64,000 nucleotides of DNA from Isoperla grammatica (taxonomy: Eukaryota; Arthropoda; Insecta; Plecoptera; Perlodidae). Below the pieces are notes generated by a model that saw nothing but the letters and a program-made list of their open reading frames with translations, did not search any database and was not told where the DNA came from. The position numbers were made by a program, and so were the translations under genes. The stretch is from the NCBI GenBank assembly GCA_945910005.1, contig CAMDTW010000641.1, positions 1,245,001 through 1,309,000 on the forward strand, given 5' to 3'. This document shows, piece after piece, positions 54,318 through 64,000 of the stretch. Numbering within the stretch: position 1 is the first letter of the stretch; every line of letters starts with the position of its first letter.

Positions 54318-57300
54318 GACGGTGACTGTACTTGATAAACCCTGCGCTAAGTCAGTGACATAGAAGCCACTACATGCAACATATCAGGACAACGCATGTT
54401 TCCTTGCTTGTGACGGTGACTGTACTTGATAAACCCTGCGCTAAGTCAGTGACATGAAAGCCACTTCATGCAACATATAAGAACAACGCATGTTTCCGCG
54501 CTTGTGAAGGTGACTGTACTTGATAAACCCTGTGCTAAGTCAGTGACATAGAAGCCACTACATGCAACGTATGAGGACAACGCATGTTTCCTCTATTGTG
54601 ACGGTGACTGTACTTGATAAACCCTGCGCTAAGTCAGTGACATAAAAGCCACTACATGCAACATATCAGGACAACGCATGTTTCCTTGCTTGTGACGGTG
54701 ACTGTACTTGATAAACCCTGCGCTAAGTCAGTGACTTAGAAGCCACTACATGCAACATATCAGGACAACGCATGTTTCCTTGCTTGTTACGGTGACTGTA
54801 CTTGATAAACCCTGCTCTAAGTCAGTGACATAGAAGCCGATTCATGCAATATATGAGGACAACGCATGTTTTCTATATTTTGACGGTAACTGTACTTGAT
54901 AAACCCTGCGCTATGTCAGTGACATGAAAGCCACTACATGCAACATATCAGGACAACGCATGTTTCCTCGCTTGAGACGGTGACTGTACTCGATAAACAC
55001 TGCGCTAAGTCAGTGACATAGAAGCCACTACATGCAACGTATCAGGACAACGCATGTTTACTTGCTTGTGACGGTGACTGTACTCGATAAACCCTGTGCT
55101 AAGTCAGTGACATAGAAGCCACAACATGCAACGTATCAGGACAACGCATGTTTACTTGCTTGTGACGGTGACTGTACTTGATAAACCCTGCGCTAAGTCA
55201 GTGACATGAAAGCTACTACATGCAACATATGAGGACAACGCATGTTTCCTCGCTTGTGACGGTGACTGTACTTGATAAACCCTGAGCTAAGTCAGTGACA
55301 TGAAAGCCACTACATGCAACATATCAGAACAACGCATGTTTCCTCGCTTGTGACGGTGACTGTACTTGATAAACCCTGAGCTAAGTCAGTGACATAGAAG
55401 CCACTACATGCAACATATCAGGACAACGCATGTTTCCTTGCTTGTGACGGTGACTGTATTTGATAAACCCTGCGCTATGTCAGTGACATGAAAGCCACTA
55501 CATGCAACATATCAGGACAACGCATGTTTTCTCGCTTGGGACGGTGACTGTACTTTATAAACCCTGCGCTGTCAGTGACATGAAAGCCACTACATGCAAC
55601 ATATCAGGACAACGCATGTTTCCTCGCTTCTGACGGTGACTGTACTTGATAAACCCTGCGCTAAGTCAGTGACATAGAAGCCACTACATGCAACATATCA
55701 GGACAACGCATGTTTCCTTGCTTGTGACGGTGACTGTACTTGATAAACCCTGCGCTAAGGCAGTGACATGAAAGCCACTACATGCAACGTATGAGGCCAA
55801 CGCATGTTTCCTTGCTTGTGACGGTGACTGTACTTGATAAACCTTGCGCTAAGTCAGTGACATAGAAGCCACTTCATGCAACGTATCCGGACAACGCATG
55901 TCTCCTTGCTTGTGACGGTGACTGTACTTGATAAACCTTTGACATAGAAGCCACTTCATGCAACGTATCAGGACAACGCATGTTTTCTTGCTTGTGACGG
56001 TGACTGTACTTGATAAACCTTGCGCTAAGTCAGTGACATAGAAGCCACTACATGCAACGTATGAGGACAACGCATGTTTCCTTGCTTGTGACGGTGACTG
56101 TACTTGATAAACCCTGCGCTAAGTCAGTGACATGAAAGCCACTACATGCAACGTATGAGGACATTGCATGTTTCCTTGCTTGTGACGGTAACTGTACTTG
56201 ATAAACCCTGCGCTAAGTCAGTGACATAGAAGCCACTTCATGCAACAAATCAGGACAACGCATGTTTTCTCGCTTGTGACGGTGATTGCACTTGATAAAC
56301 CCTGCGCTAAGTCAGTGACATAGAAGCCACTACATGCAACATATCAGGACAACTCATGTTTCCTCTATTGTGACGGTGACTGTACTTGATTAACCCTGCG
56401 CTAAGTCAGTGACATAGAAGCCACTACATGCAACGTATGAGGACAACGCATGTTTCCTTGCTTGTGACGGTGACTGTACTTGATAAACCCTGCAAAAGTC
56501 AGTGACATAGAAGCCACTACATGCAACGTATCAGGACAACGCATGTTTTTTCGCTTCTGACGGTGACTGTACTTGATAAACCCTGCGCTAAGTCAGTGAC
56601 ATAGAAGCCACTTCATGCAACATATCAGGGCAACGCATGTTTTCTCTATTGTGACGGTGACTGTACTTGATAAACCCTGCGCTAAGTCAGTGACATGAAA
56701 GCCAGTTCATGCAACATATCAGGCCAACGCATGTTTCCTTGCTTGTGACGGTGACTGTACTTGATAAACCCTGCGCTGAGTCAGTGACATGAAAGCCACT
56801 TCATTCAACATATGAGAACAACGCATGTTTTCTCGCTTGTGAAGGTGACTGTACTTGATAAACCCTGCGCTAAGTCAGTGACATAGAAACCACTACATGC
56901 AACGTATGAGGACAATGCATGTTTCCTCGCTTGTGACGGTGACTGTACTTGATAAACCCTGCGCTTAGTCAGTGACATAGAAGCCACTACATGCAACATA
57001 TCAGGACAACGCATGTTTCGTTGCTTGTGACTGTGACTGTTCTTGATAAACCCTGCGCTAAGTCAGTGACATGAAAGCCACTACATGCAACATATCAGGA
57101 CAACGCATGTTTCCTTGCTTGTGACGGTGACTGTACTTGATAAACGCTGCGCTAAGTCAGTGACATGTAAGCCATTTCATGCAACATATGAGAACAATGC
57201 ATGTTTCCTCGCTTGTAAAGGTGACTGTACTTGATAAACCCTGCGCTTAGTCAGTGACATAGAAGCCACTTCATGCAACGTATGAGGACAATGCATGTTT

Positions 57301-60300
57301 CCTCGCTTGTGACGGTGACTGTACTTGATAAACTCTGCGCTAAGTCAGTGACATGAAAGCCACTTCATGCAACATATGAGAACAACGCATGTTTCCTCGC
57401 TTGTGACGGTGACTGTACTTGATAAACCCTGCGCTAAGTAAGTGAGATGAAAGCCACTTCATGCAACATATGAGAACAACGCATGTTTCCTCGCTTGTGA
57501 AGGTGACTGTTCTTGATAAATTCTGCGCTAAGTCAGTGACATAGAAGCCACTACATGCAACATATGAGGACAACGCATGTTTCCTCGCTTGTGACGGTGA
57601 CTGTACTTGATAAACCCTGCGCTAAGTCAGTGACATAGAAGCCACTACATGCAATATATCAGGACAACGCATGTTTCCTTGCTTGTGACGGTGACTGTAC
57701 TTGATAAACCCTGCGCTAGGTCAGTGACATGAAAGCCACTTCATGCAACATATAAGAACAACGCATGTTACCGCGCTTGTGAAGGTGACTGTACTTGATA
57801 AACCCTGTGCTAAGTCATTGTCATAGAAGCCACTACATGCAACATATCAGGACAACGCATGTTTCCTTGCTTGTGACGGTGACTGTACATGATAAACCCT
57901 GCGCTAAGTCAGTGACTTAGAAGCCACTACATGCAACATATCAGGACAACGCATGTTTCCTTGCTTGTTACGGTGACTGTACTTGATAAACCCTGCGCTA
58001 AGTCAGTGACATAAAAGCCACTTCATGCAATATATGTGGACAACGCATGTTTTCTTTATTGTGACGGTAACTGTACTTGATAAACCCTGCGCTATGTCAG
58101 TGACATGAAAGCCACTACATGCAACATATCAGGACAACGCATGTTTCCTCGCTTGAGACGGTGACTGTACTCGATAAACCCTGCGCTAAGTCAGTGACAT
58201 AGAAGCCACTACATGCAACGTATCAGGACAACGCATGTTTACTTGCTTGTGACGGTGACTGTACTCGATAAACCCTGTGCTAAGTCAGTGACATAGAAGC
58301 CACAACATGCAACGTATCAGGACAACGCATGTTTACTTGCTTGTGACGGTGACTGTACTTGATAAACCCTGCGCTAAGTCAGTGACATGAAAGCTACTAC
58401 ATGCAACATATGAGGACAACGCATGTTTCCTCGCTTGTGACGGTGACTGTACTTGATAAACCCTGAGCTAAGTCAGTGACATGAAAGCCACTACATGCAA
58501 CATATCAGAACAACGCATGTTTCCTCGCTTGTGACGGTGACTGTACTTGATAAACCCTGAGCTAAGTCAGTGACATAGAAGCCACTACATGCAACATATC
58601 AGGACAACGCATGTTTCCTTGCTTGTGACGGTGACTGTACTTGATAAACCTACGCTAAGTCAGTGACATGAAGGCCACTACATGCAACATATCAGGACAA
58701 CGCATGTTTCCTTGCTTGCGACGATGACTATACTTGATAAACCCTGCGCTTAGTCAGTGACATAGAAGCCACTACATGCAACATATCAGGACAACGCATG
58801 TTTCGTTGCTTGTGACGGTGACTGTACTTGATAAACCCTGCGCTAAGTCAGTGACATGAAAGCCACTTCATGCAACATATGAGAACAACGCATGTTTCCT
58901 CGCTTGTGACGGTGACTGTACTTGATAAACCCTGCGCTAAGTCAGTGACATGAAAGCCACTTCATGCAACATATAAGAACAACGCATGTTTCCGCGTTTG
59001 TGAAGGTAACTGTACTTGATAAACCCTGCGCTAAGTCAGTGACATAGAAGCCACTACATGCAACGTATGAGGACAACGCATGTTTCCTCGCTTGTAACGA
59101 TGACTGTACTTAATAAACCCTGCGCTAAGTCAGTGACATGAAAGCCACTTCATGCAACATATGAGAACAACGCATGTTTCCTCTTTTGTGAAGGTGACTG
59201 TACTTGATAAACCCTGCGCTAAGTCAGTGACATGAAAGCCACTTCATGCATTATATGAGGACAACTCATGTTTCCTCACTTGTGAAGGTGACTGTACTTA
59301 ATAAACCCTGCGCTAAGTCAGTGACATAGAAGCCACTACATGCAACGTATGAGGACAACGCATGTTTCCTCGCTTGTGACGGTGACTGTTCTTGATAAAC
59401 TCTGCGCTAAGTCAGTGACATAGAAGCCACTACATGCAACGTATGAGGACAACGCATGTTTCCTTGCTTGTGACGGTGACTGGACTTGATAAACCCTGCG
59501 CTAAGTCAGTGACATAGAAGCCACTACATTCACCATATCAGGACAACGCATGTTTCCTTGCTTGTGACGGTCACTGTACTTGATAAACCCTGCGCTATGT
59601 CAATGACATGAAAGCCACTACATGGAACGTATGAGGACATCGCATGTTTCCTTGCTTGTGACGGTGACTGTACTTGATAAACCCTGCGCTATGTCAGTGA
59701 CATGAAAGCCACTACATGCAACATATCAGGACAACGCATGTTTCCTTGCTTGTGACGGTGACTTTACTTGCTAAACCCTGCGCTATGTCAGTGACATGAA
59801 AGCCACTACATGCAACATATCAGGACAACGCAAGTTTCCTCGCTTGTGACGGTGACTGTACATGATAAACCCTGCGCTAGGTCAGTGACATAGAAGCCAC
59901 TACATGCAACATATCAGGACAACGCATGTTTCCTTGCTTGTGACGGTCACTGTTCTTGATAAACCCTGCGCTAAGTCAGTGACATGAAAGCCACTACATG
60001 CAACGTATGAGGACAACGCATGTTTCCTTGCTTGTGACGGTGACTGTACTTGATAAACCCTGCGATAAGTCAGTGACATGGAAGCCACTACATGCAACGT
60101 ATCAGGACAACGCATGTTTCCTTGCTTGTGACGGTGACTGTACTTGATAAAACCCTGCGCTAAGTCAGTGACATAGAAGCCACTACATGCAACGTATGAG
60201 GACAACGCATGTTTCCTCTATTGTGACGGTGACTGTCCTTGATAAACCCTGCGCTATGTCAGTGACATGAAAGCCACTACATGCAACATATCAGGACAAT

Positions 60301-61808
60301 GCATGTTTTCTCGCTTGTGACGGTGACTGTACTTGATAAACCCTGCGCTATGTCAGTGACATGAAAGCCACTACATGCAACATATCAGGACAACGCATGT
60401 TTTCTCGCTTGTGACGGTGACTTTACTTGATAAACCCAGCGCTAAGTCAGTGACATAGAAGCCACTCCATGCAACATATCAGGACAACGCATGTTTCCTT
60501 GCTTGTGACGGTGACTGTACTTGATAAACCCTGCGCTAAGGCAGTGACATGAAAGCCACTACATGCAACGTATGAGGACAACGCATGTTTCCTTGCTTGT
60601 GACAGTGACTGTACTTGATAAACCTTGCGCTAAGTCAGTGACATAGAAGCCACTTCATGCAACGTATCAGGACAACGCATGTTTCCTTGCTTGTGACGGT
60701 GACTGTATTTGATAAACCTTTGACATAGAAGCCAGTTCATGCAACGTATCAGGACAACGCATGTTTCCTTGCTTGTGACGGTGACTGTACTTGATAAACC
60801 TTGCGCTAAGTCAGTGACATAGAAGCCACTACATGCAACGTATGAGGACAACGCATGGGTTCTCTATTGTGACGGTAACTGTACTTGATAAACCCTGCGC
60901 TATGTCAGTGACATGAAAGCCACTACATGCAACATATCAGGACAACGCATGTTTCCTCGCTTGTGACGGTGACTGTACTTGATAAACCCTGCGCTAAGTC
61001 AGTGACATGAAAGCCACTTCATGCAACATATGAGAACAACGCATGTTTCTTCGCTTGTGACGGTGACTGTACTTGATAAACCCTGCGCTAAGTCAGTGAC
61101 ATGAAAGCCACTTCATGCAACATATGAGAACAACGCATGTTTCCGCGCTTGTGAAGGTGACTGTACTTGATAAACCCTGTGCTAAGTCAGTGACATAGAA
61201 GCCACTACATGCAACGTATGAAGACAACGCATGTTTCCTCTATTGTGACGGTGACTGTACTTGATAAACCCTGCGCTAAGTCAGTGACATAAAAGCCACT
61301 ACATGCAACATATCAGGAGAACGCATGTTTCCTTGCTTGTGACGGTGACTGTACTTTATAAACCCTGCGCTATGTCAGTGACATAGAAGCCAATACTTGC
61401 AACGTATGAGGACAACGCATGTTTCCTTGCTTGTGACGGTGACTGTACTTGATAAACCCTGCGCTAAGTCAGTGCCATAGAAGCCACTACATGCAACGTA
61501 TGAGGACAACGCATGTTTCCTTGCTTGTGACGGTGACTGTACGTTAAACCCTGCGGTTAGTCAGTGACATAGAAGCCACTACATGCAACATATCAGGACA
61601 ACGCATGTTTCGTTGCTTGTGACGGTGACTGTACTTGATAAACCCTGCGCTAAGTCAGTGACATGAAAGCCACTTCATGCAACATATGAGAACAACGCAT
61701 GTTTCCTCGCTTGTGAAAGTGACTGTACTTGATAAACCCTGCGCTAAGTCAGTGACATAGAAGCCACTACATGCAACATATGAGGACAACGCATGTTTCC
61801 TCGCTTGG
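54318..61808. repeat. Repeat C copy 1 in super-unit 2
   Basis: It corresponds to 20,565-28,055 at an offset of 33,753 bp. It carries three changes not seen in either C copy of super-unit 1: GACTGTGAC near 57,032, GTACATGAT near 57,889 and AAACCCAGCGC near 60,438. No gene is present. Confidence 0.88.
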
Positions 61809-64000
61809 GACGGTGACTGTACTTGATAAACCCTGCGCTAAGTCAGTGACATAGAAGCCACTACATGCAACATATCAGGACAACGCATGTTTCCTTGCTT
61901 GTGACGGTGACTGTACTTGATAAACCCTGCGCTAAGTCAGTGACATGAAAGCCACTTCATGCAACATATAAGAACAACGCATGTTTCCGCGCTTGTGAAG
62001 GTGACTGTACTTGATAAACCCTGTGCTAAGTCAGTGACATAGAAGCCACTACATGCAACGTATGAGGACAACGCATGTTTCCTCTATTGTGACGGTGACT
62101 GTACTTGATAAACCCTGCGCTAAGTCAGTGACATAAAAGCCACTACATGCAACATATCAGGACAACGCATGTTTCCTTGCTTGTGACGGTGACTGTACTT
62201 GATAAACCCTGCGCTAAGTCAGTGACTTAGAAGCCACTACATGCAACATATCAGGACAACGCATGTTTCCTTGCTTGTTACGGTGACTGTACTTGATAAA
62301 CCCTGCTCTAAGTCAGTGACATAGAAGCCGATTCATGCAATATATGAGGACAACGCATGTTTTCTATATTTTGACGGTAACTGTACTTGATAAACCCTGC
62401 GCTATGTCAGTGACATGAAAGCCACTACATGCAACATATCAGGACAACGCATGTTTCCTCGCTTGAGACGGTGACTGTACTCGATAAACACTGCGCTAAG
62501 TCAGTGACATAGAAGCCACTACATGCAACGTATCAGGACAACGCATGTTTACTTGCTTGTGACGGTGACTGTACTCGATAAACCCTGTGCTAAGTCAGTG
62601 ACATAGAAGCCACAACATGCAACGTATCAGGACAACGCATGTTTACTTGCTTGTGACGGTGACTGTACTTGATAAACCCTGCGCTAAGTCAGTGACATGA
62701 AAGCTACTACATGCAACATATGAGGACAACGCATGTTTCCTCGCTTGTGACGGTGACTGTACTTGATAAACCCTGAGCTAAGTCAGTGACATGAAAGCCA
62801 CTACATGCAACATATCAGAACAACGCATGTTTCCTCGCTTGTGACGGTGACTGTACTTGATAAACCCTGAGCTAAGTCAGTGACATAGAAGCCACTACAT
62901 GCAACATATCAGGACAACGCATGTTTCCTTGCTTGTGACGGTGACTGTATTTGATAAACCCTGCGCTATGTCAGTGACATGAAAGCCACTACATGCAACA
63001 TATCAGGACAACGCATGTTTTCTCGCTTGGGACGGTGACTGTACTTTATAAACCCTGCGCTGTCAGTGACATGAAAGCCACTACATGCAACATATCAGGA
63101 CAACGCATGTTTCCTCGCTTCTGACGGTGACTGTACTTGATAAACCCTGCGCTAAGTCAGTGACATAGAAGCCACTACATGCAACATATCAGGACAACGC
63201 ATGTTTCCTTGCTTGTGACGGTGACTGTACTTGATAAACCCTGCGCTAAGGCAGTGACATGAAAGCCACTACATGCAACGTATGAGGCCAACGCATGTTT
63301 CCTTGCTTGTGACGGTGACTGTACTTGATAAACCTTGCGCTAAGTCAGTGACATAGAAGCCACTTCATGCAACGTATCCGGACAACGCATGTCTCCTTGC
63401 TTGTGACGGTGACTGTACTTGATAAACCTTTGACATAGAAGCCACTTCATGCAACGTATCAGGACAACGCATGTTTTCTTGCTTGTGACGGTGACTGTAC
63501 TTGATAAACCTTGCGCTAAGTCAGTGACATAGAAGCCACTACATGCAACGTATGAGGACAACGCATGTTTCCTTGCTTGTGACGGTGACTGTACTTGATA
63601 AACCCTGCGCTAAGTCAGTGACATGAAAGCCACTACATGCAACGTATGAGGACATTGCATGTTTCCTTGCTTGTGACGGTAACTGTACTTGATAAACCCT
63701 GCGCTAAGTCAGTGACATAGAAGCCACTTCATGCAACAAATCAGGACAACGCATGTTTTCTCGCTTGTGACGGTGATTGCACTTGATAAACCCTGCGCTA
63801 AGTCAGTGACATAGAAGCCACTACATGCAACATATCAGGACAACTCATGTTTCCTCTATTGTGACGGTGACTGTACTTGATTAACCCTGCGCTAAGTCAG
63901 TGACATAGAAGCCACTACATGCAACGTATGAGGACAACGCATGTTTCCTTGCTTGTGACGGTGACTGTACTTGATAAACCCTGCAAAAGTCAGTGACATA
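61809..64000. repeat. Repeat C copy 2 in super-unit 2 (first ~2.2 kb)
   Basis: It corresponds to 28,056-30,247 and is cut by the window end inside a TGCAAAAGTCAG monomer. It has GACATAG near 61,850 where super-unit 1 has GACAGAG. The array clearly continues past the window. Confidence 0.87.

Larger units (their letters stand above)
1..64000. repeat. Satellite DNA array, ~94-bp monomer, fills the window
   Basis: The same sequence restarts every 94 bp (1, 95, 189 and onward) through both window ends, all in one orientation, giving about 680 monomers. Invariant landmarks in nearly every monomer are AAGCCACT near its start, ACAACGCATGTTTCC in the middle, TGACGGTGACTGTACTTGATAAACC in two parts later on, and GTCAGTGACAT at the end. 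Most monomers differ from the consensus at a few positions; indels of 1-3 bp are scattered and a 12-bp deletion variant recurs. No unrelated sequence interrupts the array. This is satellite organisation typical of eukaryotic heterochromatin; the family is not one I recognise. A role as centromeric, pericentromeric or subtelomeric DNA is inference only. Confidence 0.98.
37982..64000. repeat. 33.9-kb super-repeat, copy 2 (first ~26 kb, runs off the window)
   Basis: It follows copy 1 monomer by monomer from about 4,041 to 30,247. Differences noticed by eye are few: a 188-bp deletion at about 44,331-44,343, a 1-bp deletion at about 47,383, and single-base changes near 57,032, 57,889 and 60,438. 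Copy 1 has private changes near 9,509 (1-bp deletion), 20,572 (C for A) and 28,099 (G for T). The end of the unit is not in view, so whether a third copy follows is unknown. Confidence 0.9.

Noticed and set aside
1..64000. CRISPR array
   Set aside because: There is no alternation of constant repeat and unique spacer. The whole 94-bp unit is repeated, and the variation is single-base. No cas-like frame is present.
1..64000. rRNA, tRNA or small-RNA genes, or a tandem coding gene family
   Set aside because: No cloverleaf, A/B-box pair or rRNA-like stretch was seen in the monomer. The unit is too short and out of frame for a coding repeat, and nothing in the sequence supports transcription.

Overview
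The whole 64-kb window is one uninterrupted tandem satellite array. Its monomer is about 94 bp (start-to-start spacing 1 to 95 to 189) with roughly 46% G+C, and about 680 monomers run head to tail in one orientation from the first base to the last. I see no protein-coding gene, RNA gene, transposon, CRISPR array or unique-sequence island. All open frames are short (at most about 101 codons), lie on the minus strand, repeat with the array, and are by-products of the monomer sequence. An array this long, with ordered variants and nested large repeats, points to eukaryotic heterochromatin (centromeric, pericentromeric, subtelomeric, or a sex or B chromosome). I do not recognise the family and cannot name the organism.

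The structure lies in how variant monomers are ordered. Identical series of variants recur at fixed large offsets, which gives nested higher-order repeats (HORs). The largest is a super-repeat of about 33.9 kb. Its first copy runs from about 4,041 to 37,981. The second starts at about 37,982 and leaves the window after 26 kb. The offset is 33,941 bp at first and 33,753 bp later; one 188-bp deletion and two 1-bp deletions account exactly for the change.

Inside super-unit 1, from left to right: a segment with distinctive variants found once per unit (4,041-5,559); two copies of a 5,874-bp repeat (A1 5,560-11,433; A2 11,434-17,307); two copies of a 3,538-bp repeat overlapping A2 (B1 13,087-16,624; B2 16,625-20,162); a short bridge; two copies of a 7,491-bp repeat (C1 20,565-28,055; C2 28,056-35,546, with homology to 35,578); a bridge; and a partial third C copy (36,477 to about 38,001) that ends at the super-repeat junction. 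Super-unit 2 repeats this order to the end of the window, entering its second C copy. Bases 1-4,040 are a more diverged mosaic of the same variants.

The nesting gives a relative history. The B1/B2 junction monomer is present in both A copies, and B1 and B2 differ more from each other than A1 and A2 do, so the B duplication is older than A. The 33.9-kb duplication copied finished A and C pairs and is the youngest event. Super-unit copies differ at only a handful of sites seen by eye over 26 kb. That implies either very recent amplification or an assembly duplication, and the sequence alone cannot separate these. All boundaries were read by eye from diagnostic variants and carry an uncertainty of about 10-30 bp where the flanking monomers are identical.
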